From assembly GCF_934560975.1 (NCBI RefSeq), contig NZ_CAKTFO010000019.1, positions 1 to 57,884 on the forward strand: a stretch of 57,884 bases of DNA. Direction: 5' to 3'. A program made the position numbers and the translations under genes. The stretch is from an uncultured Sphingomonas sp. (GTDB lineage Bacteria; Pseudomonadota; Alphaproteobacteria; Sphingomonadales; Sphingomonadaceae). Below, one piece after another: positions 1-9,499 of the stretch (positions are counted from its first letter, which is position 1; each line of letters opens with the position of its first letter). Below the pieces are notes generated by a model, which was given only the letters and a program-made list of their open reading frames with translations, was not told where the DNA came from and searched no databases.

Positions 1-482
1 ACCGCCTTGTAGGGGACGCCGCTCTCCTGCTCGTCCGACAGCATCGCGGCCCAAACGCGGTTGAGGCATTCCGCCTTGGTGGTGGGGCCAGGCAGCGTTC
101 CGCCGACCAGCCGCACGCGCGGATCCGCCACCCGCTGAACCGCCGCGATCGTCTCGGGATCGTTGGGATAGGTGCCGACATAGATGCGGTAATCGCCATG
201 ATCGATCCGGTTCAGCGCCGCCCGCACCATCTGCCCGATCACCGTGGATTCATGCCAGGCGGCGACAAAGATCGCGATGCGTCCCGGTGCAGCCGGCGTC
301 GGCAGGGTGGAAACGGTGCCGCGACGATAGCGGCTGTAGATCGTGACCCGACGCAGCAACCAGCGCATGCCCCAGATCAGGTCGATCACCAGGTCATCGA
401 TGCCGCCCACCAACAGGCCGGCGGCCGCGAACAGGATCACCTCCCGCGTTGCCACGCCCAGCAGCCATGCACATTCCCCCAT
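1..482 (-). CDS. NfrB-like membrane glycosyltransferase, N-terminal part
   Basis: This is the first 160 or so residues of a protein whose 3' end lies beyond the left edge. An N-terminal hydrophobic stretch (VILFAAAGLLVGG) is followed by GIDDLVIDLIW. A family-2 glycosyltransferase start comes next, with IAIFVAAWHESTVIGQM near residue 60, then YPNDPET and GPTTKAECLNRVW. This order matches the membrane glycosyltransferases related to phage N4 adsorption protein B, which in sphingomonads are thought to work in export of a surface polysaccharide. The start is the ATG at 482; a GTG directly before it is also possible. It lies just downstream of the GAF gene on the same strand. The acceptor and sugar cannot be told from this fragment. 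Confidence 0.75.
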   Translation of the reverse strand, partial: MGECAWLLGVATREVILFAAAGLLVGGIDDLVIDLIWGMRWLLRRVTIYSRYRRGTVSTLPTPAAPGRIAIFVAAWHESTVIGQMVRAALNRIDHGDYRIYVGTYPNDPETIAAVQRVADPRVRLVGGTLPGPTTKAECLNRVWAAMLSDEQESGVPYKA

Positions 483-536
483 CACGGCACCCGCTCCCCC
501 GACCCCGGCACCAGCACCAATCCGTCCGGCGCGCCG

Positions 537-1049
537 TCATGTGCACGCCGCGTGACCCAGTTCCTCGATGGCGGCGCTCGCCTGGCGTGCCAGCGCGATC
601 AGCCCCGCCGTCTGGACCTCTCCCGGTCGCGGCACCCGGTCGAGCACGCACAAGGTGCCGATCGGAAGGTGCCCCGCCCCGCCCAAGGGCGCGCCGACGT
701 AGAAGCGGACCCAGGGCAGCTCCTGCACCAGCGGATTGCCGGCAAAGCGGTCGTCCTGCATCGCGTCGGCGATCACCATCGGTTCGCCGGGCTGCAGGAT
801 GGCATGGGCGCAGAAGGAGATGTCGCGCGACATCTCCGGCAGGGCCAGTCCGATCCGGGCCGCAAACCATTGGCGATGGCGATCGATGATGCTCACCGCC
901 GCCATCGGCGCGCCATACAACCGGGCAGCGCGCGTGACGATGGAGTGGAGGGTCGCGTCGGGCGGAGCAGTCAGCACACCCGATTGGTCGACCGCTCGTT
1001 GCCGATCCCGTTCGTTCGCGGGCCGCTTGGCGGGTGCGAAGAAGCTCAA
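537..1049 (-). CDS. GAF domain-containing protein
   Basis: A protein of about 170 residues made almost entirely of one GAF domain. The domain contains VSIIDRHRQWFAARIGL, then SFCAHAIL, then VIADAMQDDRFAGNPLV and APLGGAGHLPIGTLCVLD. This is the pattern of the GAF sensors found alone or in front of histidine kinases and cyclases, where it binds a small ligand or mediates dimers. No output domain is attached. No ATG lies before the domain. I place the start at the TTG at 1049 (LSFFAPAKRP), and a longer reading from a TTG at 1148 is open. It follows etfA on the same strand after about 140 bases. Its partner is unknown. Confidence 0.8.
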   Translation of the reverse strand: MSFFAPAKRPANERDRQRAVDQSGVLTAPPDATLHSIVTRAARLYGAPMAAVSIIDRHRQWFAARIGLALPEMSRDISFCAHAILQPGEPMVIADAMQDDRFAGNPLVQELPWVRFYVGAPLGGAGHLPIGTLCVLDRVPRPGEVQTAGLIALARQASAAIEELGHAACT

Positions 1050-1186
1050 TCCCAACGCCCGCCCCCGCCTGATACGAATCGCGCCCTGAACGGCACCGGA
1101 GCAGCGAGATGCTGGGTTCGGAATTGGTCGGGCGACACGGTCACCCAACTAGGCAGCAAAACCTTAACGAATTGTGCGATGCAGCG

Positions 1187-2122
1187 TTACAGCTTCTCCG
1201 TCAGTTCGGGCACCAGCGTGAACAGGTCACCGACCAGGCCAACGTCCGCCACCTGGAAGATCGGCGCATCCTCATCCTTGTTGATGGCGATGATGGTGGC
1301 GGAATCCTTCATCCCGGCAAGGTGCTGGATCGCGCCGGAGATGCCGACCGCGATATAGATTTCGGGCGCCACGATCTTGCCCGTCTGGCCGACCTGATAA
1401 TCGTTGGGCGCATAGCCCGCATCCACCGCCGCGCGGCTGGCGCCGATGGCGGCATGGAGCTTGTCTGCCAAAGGATCGACCAGCTTGTGGAAATCCTCGG
1501 CCGAGCCGAGCGCACGCCCGCCCGACACCACCACCTTGGCGCTGGTCAGCTCGGGCCGGTCGGACTTGGCGCTCTCGCACCCGACGAAGCGCGACAGGCC
1601 GGCATCGCCGGCGCCCGCCGCCGCCTCGACCGGTGCGTTTCCACCCTCGCCCGCAGCCTTGGGAAAGGCCGTCGCGCGCACCGTCAGCACCTTCTTGGCG
1701 TCCGACGATCGCACCGTCGCCACCGCATTCCCGGCATAGATCGGGCGGGTGAAGGTGTCCGGTCCCTCGATCGACATGACATCCGAGACCTGCATCACGT
1801 CCAGCAGGGCGGCGACGCGCGGCGCGACGTTCTTGCCGTTGGACGTGGCATTGCACAGCAACGCGTCATAGTCGCCCATCAGGGAGACGATCAGCGGCGC
1901 AACGTTTTCCGCCAGCATCTGCGCATAGGCCGGGTCGCTGGCAAGCAGCACCTTGGCCACGCCCGCCACCTTCGCGGCGGCATCGGCGGCCGCCCTCGCC
2001 TCATCGCCGTCGCCCGCGACCAGCGCATGGACCTCGCCCAGCTTGGCCGCTGCGGTGATGGTGGAGAGTGTCGCGTCCTTGAGCGCGCCCTCGCCATGCT
2101 CGACCAGTATGAGAACGCTCAT
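1187..2122 (-). CDS. etfA: Electron transfer flavoprotein subunit alpha
   Basis: This 311-residue protein is a full-length EtfA. It forms a heterodimer with EtfB, carries FAD, and passes electrons from acyl-CoA and related dehydrogenases to ETF-ubiquinone oxidoreductase. The N-terminal half begins MSVLILVEHGEGAL. The C-terminal FAD domain shows VVSGGRALGS, then QVGQTGKIVAPEIYIAVGIS and SGAIQHLAGMKDS, ending with the ADEDAP-like INKDEDAPIFQVADVGLVGD signature. Its ATG overlaps the etfB stop codon in an ATGA junction, so the two subunits are translationally coupled. Confidence 0.97.
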   Translation of the reverse strand: MSVLILVEHGEGALKDATLSTITAAAKLGEVHALVAGDGDEARAAADAAAKVAGVAKVLLASDPAYAQMLAENVAPLIVSLMGDYDALLCNATSNGKNVAPRVAALLDVMQVSDVMSIEGPDTFTRPIYAGNAVATVRSSDAKKVLTVRATAFPKAAGEGGNAPVEAAAGAGDAGLSRFVGCESAKSDRPELTSAKVVVSGGRALGSAEDFHKLVDPLADKLHAAIGASRAAVDAGYAPNDYQVGQTGKIVAPEIYIAVGISGAIQHLAGMKDSATIIAINKDEDAPIFQVADVGLVGDLFTLVPELTEKL

Positions 2123-2868
2123 GCGACAACTCCCAAATCCTTGAGCTTGTCCACCAATTCATCGACCGAGCCGAGCTTCACGCCGGCCTGGCGCTTGGCC
2201 GGCTCCTCGACCTTGAGCGTGTGGAGGCGCGGCGCGATGTCCACGCCGTAATCGGCGGGCGTCTTGCTCGCCATCGGCTTGCTCTTCGCCTTCATGATGT
2301 TGGGCAGGGAGGCGTAACGCGGTTCGTTGAGGCGCAGGTCGGCTGTGACGATCGCCGGCAGGGCCAGGCTGATCGTCTCCAGCCCGCCGTCGACTTCACG
2401 CGTGACCTCCACATGATCGCCGGCCAGTTCGACCTTGGAGGCGAAGGTGCCCTGCGGCCGGCCGCTGAGCGCCGCCAGCATCTGGCCGGTCTGGTTGCAA
2501 TCGTCATCGATCGCCTGCTTGCCGAGCAGAACCAACGCCGGCTGCTCCTCGTCCATCACCGCCTTCAACAGCTTGGCGACGGCGAGCGGCTCGACCTCCT
2601 GGTCGGTCTGGATCAGGATCGCGCGGTCGGCCCCCATGGCGAGCGCGGTGCGCAGCGTGTCCTGCGCCTTTTGCGGCCCCACCGACACGGCGACGATCTC
2701 GGTCGCGGCGCCCTTTTCCTTGAGGCGGATGGCTTCCTCGACCGCAATCTCGTCAAAGGGGTTCATCGACATCTTGACGTTGGCAAGATCGACGCCCGAG
2801 CCGTCCGTCTTGACCCGCGGCTTCACATTATAATCGATCACCCGCTTCACAGGCACGAGTATCTTCAT
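2119..2868 (-). CDS. etfB: Electron transfer flavoprotein subunit beta
   Basis: This 249-residue protein is the small ETF subunit, which binds AMP and docks partner dehydrogenases. It starts MKILVPVKRVIDYNVKPRV and has NPFDEIAVEEAIRLKEKG, then the conserved LLGKQAIDDDCNQTGQMLA stretch that carries the family signature. The length is the usual one. A good ribosome site (AGAGGATG) precedes the ATG. It is the first gene of the etfBA pair and overlaps etfA by four bases. Confidence 0.97.
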   Translation of the reverse strand: MKILVPVKRVIDYNVKPRVKTDGSGVDLANVKMSMNPFDEIAVEEAIRLKEKGAATEIVAVSVGPQKAQDTLRTALAMGADRAILIQTDQEVEPLAVAKLLKAVMDEEQPALVLLGKQAIDDDCNQTGQMLAALSGRPQGTFASKVELAGDHVEVTREVDGGLETISLALPAIVTADLRLNEPRYASLPNIMKAKSKPMASKTPADYGVDIAPRLHTLKVEEPAKRQAGVKLGSVDELVDKLKDLGVVA

Positions 2869-3070
2869 CGCATCCTCTGTCCGTAATCCGGCACGTGCCC
2901 GTCCCTAGCCCCTCCCGAGGCGCAAAGTCGAGGGCGGGGACGGCGGCCGCAAGATCCCGCAGGGTCGCCGCGCGGCCCTGATGCACCAACGGCTGGCGGG
3001 CCAGAAAGTGACGCGCCTTCGCCTGTTCCTTCAGACGGGGACAAGCCCGTCAGCCTACCCTACCGCCCGG

Positions 3071-3751
3071 TCACCAGATCGTCTGGCCGGGGACGAGCGG
3101 GATGGAGCGGCTCTGCTTGGCGATAAAGGCGCCCTTTTCCACCACCACCATGCTGTCATAGAAATGCACCGCGCGGGTCAGCCGCCCGATTTCCGAGCAA
3201 GGCAGATCCTGCCCGATCTGGGCCTTGTTGTACGGGTTGCCGGCATGCAGTTCGTCCACGATCCCCTTCATCCGCTCGATAAAGGTGGTCGGCTCGCCCA
3301 GCCCGCCGCCCCATGCCGGCCAGTAGCTGGTGTGCGTATCCTCCACCATGTAGAGTGCTTCGCGCGGCATGCGCGGGTAGAGAAAATCGAAGGTCGCGTT
3401 CACGTGCGCCGCGATATGGCTGCCATCGTCAAGCACGATGTCGGGATAGCCGAACTCGTCCACGATCGCGCCCAGAAATGCCGGGTCCGATTGGTCGCCG
3501 ATCCTGATCGCCACCTGCTCGTCCCCGAACTTGCGGCATTCCTCGCGAATGTCCACGCTGACGATCTGCGCGGCAGGCCCGAAATAATGTTTCCACATCT
3601 GGGACGATCCGCCCTGACCGGTCCCGATTTCCAAGAACATGATCCGCCGATCACGAAAGCGGGAGAAATACCGCTCGTAGATTGGGAGATATTGAAGCCA
3701 TTTGTTGATCGGCTCACCCCGGTTGGTCCAGAAATATTGGTTCAGCGACAT
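3071..3751 (-). CDS. Class I SAM-dependent methyltransferase
   Basis: A 226-residue Rossmann-fold methyltransferase. Motif I is FLEIGTGQGGSSQMW near residue 40. The acidic end of strand 2 is VSVDIREEC, and the later motif is PDIVLDDGSHIAAHVN. The layout (LDDGSH, YMVEDTHTSYW) resembles the CmcI/rhamnosyl O-methyltransferase group, which methylate sugars or antibiotics. The substrate cannot be read from the sequence. It stands alone between etfB and sucC on the minus strand, downstream of the sucC terminator. Confidence 0.85.
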   Translation of the reverse strand: MSLNQYFWTNRGEPINKWLQYLPIYERYFSRFRDRRIMFLEIGTGQGGSSQMWKHYFGPAAQIVSVDIREECRKFGDEQVAIRIGDQSDPAFLGAIVDEFGYPDIVLDDGSHIAAHVNATFDFLYPRMPREALYMVEDTHTSYWPAWGGGLGEPTTFIERMKGIVDELHAGNPYNKAQIGQDLPCSEIGRLTRAVHFYDSMVVVEKGAFIAKQSRSIPLVPGQTIW

Positions 3752-3884
3752 TGATCAACTCGATACGGAATGGTCCGGGCCGCAGTGTACCGCCACGCTC
3801 GCGCGCATGGCAAGGCGACGGCCCGGAACGCAAAGCCAAGGGCCAGGGCGCCGGCAGCCCCGCTCGCCACCCGGCGGATTCATG

Positions 3885-3949
3885 AAAAAAGCCCCACGCC
3901 TGCACGGCATGGGGCTTTCCGGTAATCAACAAGGCGGGCGAGCCGCCTT
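3885..3949 (-). terminator. Terminator after sucC (two hairpins)
   Basis: Reading on the minus strand, just after the sucC stop, AAGGCGG/CCGCCTT forms a 7-bp stem (3931-3949). It is followed by a long stem AAAGCCCCATGCC/GGCGTGGGGCTTT (3888-3917) that runs into six T residues. This is a strong rho-independent terminator. It separates sucC from the methyltransferase downstream. Confidence 0.9.
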
Positions 3950-3957
3950 GCCTTGTG

Positions 3958-5157
<1,200 letters not shown>

Positions 5158-5248
5158 GGGGTAGAACCGTCCTTGCGATCGGGAAAGGGATATGCCGCGC
5201 CTAAAGCATAGTCGCCAGCCCAAGGGAACCCACGTATAGGCCGATCCC

Positions 5249-5749
5249 ATGCAAACCGCGCTCGGCATTATCCTGTTTCTGGCAACCGTGATCGGCATGG
5301 AGGCGTTCGCCTATGCCGCCCACCGCTGGATCATGCACGGACCCGGCTGGTTCCTGCACAAGAGCCACCATCGCCCACGCAGCGGCCATTGGGAGTGGAA
5401 CGACCTGTATGCCGCGATCTTTGCCGTGCCGTCGTTCATGCTGCTGTTCGGGGGTTTGCAGCGCGGCTGGTGGTGGGGCTGCATATGGATTGGGGCGGGC
5501 ATCTCCGCTTACGGCGCGATCTACTTCATCTTCCACGACTGGATCGTGCATCAGCGGCTGCCCGGGCGCTATGTCGCGCGCTCGCGCTACATGAAGCGGA
5601 TCATGCAGGCGCACCGCCTGCACCATGTGGTGGAAACCAAGCAGGGCACGGTCAGCTTCGGCTTCCTGTTCGCGCCCAAGCCGGAGGCGCTGAAGTCCGA
5701 ACTCGCCCGCCGCGGCCGGGCCGGGGTGCGCGCCGCCAAGCCGGACTGA
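5249..5749 (+). CDS. crtZ: Beta-carotene 3-hydroxylase CrtZ
   Basis: A 166-residue membrane di-iron hydroxylase of the fatty acid hydroxylase superfamily. The family adds 3- and 3'-hydroxyl groups to beta-carotene, giving zeaxanthin. The histidine clusters are all present: HRWIMH (25-30), HKSHH (37-41), HDWIVH and HRLHH near the C terminus. Four hydrophobic segments surround them. It is divergent from sucC, with 91 bases between the two starts, and about 4 kb from the main crt operon, which lies on the other strand. The length and motif order fit CrtZ rather than a general sterol desaturase. Confidence 0.93.
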   Translation: MQTALGIILFLATVIGMEAFAYAAHRWIMHGPGWFLHKSHHRPRSGHWEWNDLYAAIFAVPSFMLLFGGLQRGWWWGCIWIGAGISAYGAIYFIFHDWIVHQRLPGRYVARSRYMKRIMQAHRLHHVVETKQGTVSFGFLFAPKPEALKSELARRGRAGVRAAKPD

Positions 5750-5771
5750 GCACCCGAGTCGCAGGCGCAAG

Positions 5772-6452
5772 TCAGCGCCGTACGAAGATGGTGATCGATG
5801 CGATGTGGTTCATGCGCAGGCGATTGCCCGTGTTGTTGCTCGCCTGGTTCAGGTAGCCGAGTTCCAACGTGCTCTTGCCGCCGATCGGCACCTCCGTTCC
5901 GACAAAGCTGCGCAGCTGGTCGAACCCGCCCCTGGCGCCCCAATCGGTATCGTTCAGCGCCAGGAAGCCCTCGCCATAGACCAGGAAACGCGCGCGATCG
6001 GGATCGCCGAGCGGGTGGACGTAGCGCAGCATCTCACGCAGGCGCCAGCCGGTATCGTCGCCGTCGGAGAGGTTGCGATGCTCCAGCCGGGTGCGGGACG
6101 ACAGCGATCCCGCCCCGATGCCGCCGATGGTCCAGCTGACCTGCCCGAACAGACGCTCCTCGTTGCGGTCGCGACCATTCTCGATCGGCAGGACCACATG
6201 CGCATAGCCGCCATAGACGGTCAGCCCCTTGGCCAGCTCCACGCCGATCGCCGGCCGCAGCAGCAGTTGCTCAAGCCGGCCATGGCCCAGCGAGTAACGC
6301 GGCTGTACCTCCACGAAATAGGCGATGCGGCTGTCGGGCAGCGTGCCCATGACGGTGGCGTTCACCCATGTCTGTTCGTCATGGACAGTTTCGGCCGGCA
6401 AAGACCCGGCGGCGAACAGGGCAAGACACGGAAGTAGGCGGCGCGCGATCAT
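5772..6452 (-). CDS. DUF2490 outer-membrane-like protein
   Basis: A 226-residue exported protein. A signal peptide (MIARRLLPCLALFAAGSLPA) is followed by repeated amphipathic beta strands such as RIAYFVEVQPRYSL, LLLRPAIGVELAKGLTVYGG and SLSSRTRLEHRNL. It ends STLELGYLNQAS, then ITIFVRR. This is the DUF2490 pattern, predicted to be an outer membrane beta-barrel of unknown role. It is the last gene after crtB on the same strand, 37 bases downstream, so it may be cotranscribed with the carotenoid genes. Whether it has anything to do with pigment is unknown. Confidence 0.85.
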   Translation of the reverse strand: MIARRLLPCLALFAAGSLPAETVHDEQTWVNATVMGTLPDSRIAYFVEVQPRYSLGHGRLEQLLLRPAIGVELAKGLTVYGGYAHVVLPIENGRDRNEERLFGQVSWTIGGIGAGSLSSRTRLEHRNLSDGDDTGWRLREMLRYVHPLGDPDRARFLVYGEGFLALNDTDWGARGGFDQLRSFVGTEVPIGGKSTLELGYLNQASNNTGNRLRMNHIASITIFVRR

Positions 6453-6489
6453 CCGCCCGTCCTGCTCGCGGACGAAGCGCCGGAGCCAG

Positions 6490-7413
6490 TTACAAACTAT
6501 TGCCCGGGCGTTTCCACAGGTCGGAAGGGCGCGGCTTGACGGTGCCGGCGCGGCGGCTCGCTACCGCCTGGCCGAACGCGCGCGCGACCCAGCCGAGCTT
6601 TTCAGCCCGCGTGGTGACAACGCGGCGATCCCAGGCGCGCTCGCCACGCGCGGCCACCGTTCGCGCAATGTCGCCATAGATGCCCGCCGCTGCCAGCACT
6701 GCCCAGGCCGATCGGAACGGCAAGGCCGCAGCCCCTACCCGCGCGCTCGCCTCATAGTCGGCCGCCCGGGTCGCCAGCCGCCGCGCCAGCACCGCCAGCC
6801 GCTTGCGATAGAAGGGGCGCATATGCTCGCCCGGTGGCATATCCATCTCCACCAGCCACTCGACCGGCAGGTAACAGCGCCCGACCGTGTCATCCTCGCA
6901 AATGTCGCGCGCGACATTGGCAAGCTGAAAGGCGAGTCCCAGGTCGGCCGCGCGGTCGAGCGTGGCGTCATCCTCGGCCGGAACCCCCATCACCAGCGCC
7001 ATCATCACGCCGACGACACCGGCGACATGATAGCAGTAGCGGTAAAGGTCGCCCTCGGTACGCGGTCGCCAGTCCGCCGCGTCCAGCGCAAACCCCTCGA
7101 TCAGGTCGTTGGTCAGTGCCGGCGAAATGCCGCATTCCCGTGCCACCAGTCCGAAGCCGTCGAATGCCGGATCGCCCGTCTGCCGCCCTGCCAGCGCCAT
7201 GGTGGTGCGTTCGCGTATCTGGGTGAGCCGCTCCTGCGGATTGCGCACGATCGTCATGCCGTGGCCCATGTCCTGCCCGTCGGCCAGATCGTCGCAGGCG
7301 CGGCACCAGGCGTAGAGCAGCCACGCCCGCTCGCGCGTCGCCGGATCGAACAGCTTGGATGCCATGGCGAAGGATTTGGACCCGCGCGCGATCGAGTTGC
7401 GCGCATGGACCAC
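6490..7413 (-). CDS. crtB: Phytoene synthase CrtB
   Basis: A phytoene/squalene synthase family enzyme that joins two geranylgeranyl diphosphates to phytoene, the first committed carotenoid step. The two aspartate-rich magnesium sites are present: DDLAD near residue 42 and NVARDICEDDTVGRCYLP. The N-terminal ARNSIARGSKSFAMASKLF and the YAWCRACDD stretch are typical. The first usual start is the GTG at 7413 (307 residues). The frame stays open upstream, and a CTG at 7437 that overlaps the stop of the LOG gene (CTGA) has a better ribosome site (GGCGGA). The true N terminus may therefore be eight residues longer. Confidence 0.94.
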   Translation of the reverse strand: MVHARNSIARGSKSFAMASKLFDPATRERAWLLYAWCRACDDLADGQDMGHGMTIVRNPQERLTQIRERTTMALAGRQTGDPAFDGFGLVARECGISPALTNDLIEGFALDAADWRPRTEGDLYRYCYHVAGVVGVMMALVMGVPAEDDATLDRAADLGLAFQLANVARDICEDDTVGRCYLPVEWLVEMDMPPGEHMRPFYRKRLAVLARRLATRAADYEASARVGAAALPFRSAWAVLAAAGIYGDIARTVAARGERAWDRRVVTTRAEKLGWVARAFGQAVASRRAGTVKPRPSDLWKRPGNSL

Positions 7414-7433
7414 CAGGGCAGCGCGATCCAGGG

Positions 7434-8015
7434 TCAGAGTTCGTCCGCCGACATGCGCGTGATCGGCCGGCCCGGCTGATACTCCGCCATCCGCGCCAAC
7501 AACGTGTCGAGATCGTCGGCGGTGATCAGCAGCCCGCGATGCTGCGGCCGCAGAAAGCCGGTTTCGGCCATCGTCTCCACGAACTGCAGCAGGCCGTCAT
7601 AGAAGCCGGCGACGTTCAGCAGGCCGACCGGCTTGGCATGGTAGCCGATCTGCGCCCAGCTCATCGCCTCCCACAATTCGTCCATCGTGCCGGTGCCGCC
7701 AGGCAAGGTGACGAACCCGTCGGACAGATCGGTGAACGCCTGCTTGCGCTGGTGCATCGTGTCCACGACGTGCAATTCGGTCAGGCCGCGATGCGTCACT
7801 TCCAGATCGACCAGCGCCTTGGGGATGATCCCGATCACCGCGCCGCCCGCCGCCAGCGCGCCGTCCGCCACCGCCCCCATCAGGCCAAGGCGTCCGCCGC
7901 CATAGACCACGCCGATGCCGCGTCCGGCCAGGGTGGCGCCGACCGCGCGGGCATTGTCGATGAAGCGGGTGTCGGCAGGAGACGCCGATCCGCAATAAAC
8001 CGCGAGACGCTTCAC
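7434..8015 (-). CDS. LOG family protein (TIGR00730 Rossmann fold)
   Basis: A 193-residue member of the LOG/lysine-decarboxylase-like family, whose studied members are phosphoribohydrolases that release cytokinin bases or related nucleobases from nucleoside monophosphates. It begins KRLAVYCGSASPAD and has VYGGGRLGLMGAVADGAL, MHQRKQAF with the conserved arginine, and the signature PGGTGTMDELWE (105-116). It starts at a GTG at 8015 that overlaps the crtI stop (GTGA), with a GGAGG ribosome site at good spacing. Its 3' end reaches the start region of crtB. It is thus embedded in the carotenoid operon; a link to pigment is only inferred from position. Confidence 0.92.
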   Translation of the reverse strand: MKRLAVYCGSASPADTRFIDNARAVGATLAGRGIGVVYGGGRLGLMGAVADGALAAGGAVIGIIPKALVDLEVTHRGLTELHVVDTMHQRKQAFTDLSDGFVTLPGGTGTMDELWEAMSWAQIGYHAKPVGLLNVAGFYDGLLQFVETMAETGFLRPQHRGLLITADDLDTLLARMAEYQPGRPITRMSADEL

Positions 8016-9499
8016 TGATCCTCCAACATGAGCTTGGCGGTGGCCTTGGCCGATCCCACCACGCCGGGGATGCCGGCGCCCGGATGCGTGCCGGCCCCGA
8101 CGAAATAGAGGTTGCCGATCACGTCGTCGCGATTGTGCGTCCGGAACCAGGCCGATTGGGTCAGGATCGGCTCCAAGCTGAAGGCAGAGCCGAGATGCGC
8201 GTTCAGGTCGCGCCGGAAATCGAGCGGCGTGTAGTGGAAGCGCGTGACCAGCCGCTGGCGGAGGCCGGGCATCAGCCGCCGCTCGATCTCGTCGAGGATG
8301 CGGTCGGCATACTCCTCCTGCATCGCCTCCCAGTCGAGCGGCGCCTTGCCGAGATGGGGCACCGGCGCCAGCGCGTAGAAGGTCGAGCATCCCTCCGGCG
8401 CGAGCGACGGATCGCTGATGGTCGGATGGTGCAGGTAGAGCGAGAAGTCGCCCGCCACGATCCCGCGATCGTAGATATCCTTCAGCAACGGGCCATAACG
8501 CGGGCCGAACAGGATCATGTGGTGCGGAATGCCGGGCCAGGTGCCGCGCACCCCGAAATGGACCACGAACAAGGATGGCGAGAAACGCTTGCGCTCCATC
8601 GCGCGCGCGGCCTTGCGCCCGCGCTCGCTGCCGCCCAGCAGGTCGCGATAGGTGTGGACCACGTCGCCGTTGGACGCCACCATGTCGAAATCCTGGCGCC
8701 ACCCGCTGGCGGTGCGGACATGGCTGGCGCGATCCCCGACCGTGCCGATCTCCGCCACCGGATCGTTCAGGCGGACCGTGCCGCCCAGCCGCTCGAACAG
8801 GGCCACCATGCCGCGCACCAGCGCGTTGGTGCCGCCCTTGGCGAACCACACGCCGCCCGCTTTCTCCAGCTTGTGGATCAAGGCGTAGATGGCGCTGGTG
8901 CTCATCGGGTTGCCGCCGACCAACAGGGTGTGGAAGCTCAGCGCCTGACGCAGCCTTTCGTCCTGCACGTAGGACGACACGACCGAATATACCGACCGCC
9001 ACGCCTGATATTTGGCGAGCGCCGGCGCGGCCCGGATCATGGAGGCGAAGTCGAGAAAGGCGACATGGCCCAGTTTCTCATACCCTTCGCGATAGACACC
9101 GGCGGCATAGTCCAGGAACCTGGCATAACCCGCCACGTCGGGCGGGTTCAGGCGCGCAATCTCGTCGCGCAGATGCTGTTCGTCATTGGAATAGTCGAAG
9201 TTGGTCCCGTCCGGCCAGTTGAGCCGGTAGAAGGGGCTGACGGGCAGCAGCCGCACGTCGCGGTCCATCGACTGACCGGACAGGGCCCACAATTCTTCCA
9301 GGCAGGACGGATCGGTGATGACGGTGGGCCCGGCATCGAAGGTGAAGCCGTCGCGCTGCCACGCATAGGCACGCCCGCCCGGCTTGTCGCGCGCCTCGAT
9401 CACCGTGGTCGCGATCCCGGCCGATTGCAGCCGGATCGCCAGCGCCAATCCGCCAAAGCCGGCGCCGATTACCGCCGCCGTCCTGTTCCCTGTCGTCAT
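8012..9499 (-). CDS. crtI: Phytoene desaturase CrtI
   Basis: A 495-residue FAD-dependent bacterial phytoene desaturase that converts phytoene to lycopene. The dinucleotide site AAVIGAGFGGLALAIRLQSA is at the N terminus, followed by EARDKPGGRAYAW and FDAGPTVITDPS. The C-terminal FAD signature reads NLYFVGAGTHPGAGIPGVVG. The length is the family norm. The ATG at 9499 overlaps the crtY stop in an ATGA junction, and the gene ends in a GTGA overlap with the LOG gene, so translation along the operon is probably coupled. Confidence 0.96.
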   Translation of the reverse strand: MTTGNRTAAVIGAGFGGLALAIRLQSAGIATTVIEARDKPGGRAYAWQRDGFTFDAGPTVITDPSCLEELWALSGQSMDRDVRLLPVSPFYRLNWPDGTNFDYSNDEQHLRDEIARLNPPDVAGYARFLDYAAGVYREGYEKLGHVAFLDFASMIRAAPALAKYQAWRSVYSVVSSYVQDERLRQALSFHTLLVGGNPMSTSAIYALIHKLEKAGGVWFAKGGTNALVRGMVALFERLGGTVRLNDPVAEIGTVGDRASHVRTASGWRQDFDMVASNGDVVHTYRDLLGGSERGRKAARAMERKRFSPSLFVVHFGVRGTWPGIPHHMILFGPRYGPLLKDIYDRGIVAGDFSLYLHHPTISDPSLAPEGCSTFYALAPVPHLGKAPLDWEAMQEEYADRILDEIERRLMPGLRQRLVTRFHYTPLDFRRDLNAHLGSAFSLEPILTQSAWFRTHNRDDVIGNLYFVGAGTHPGAGIPGVVGSAKATAKLMLEDQ

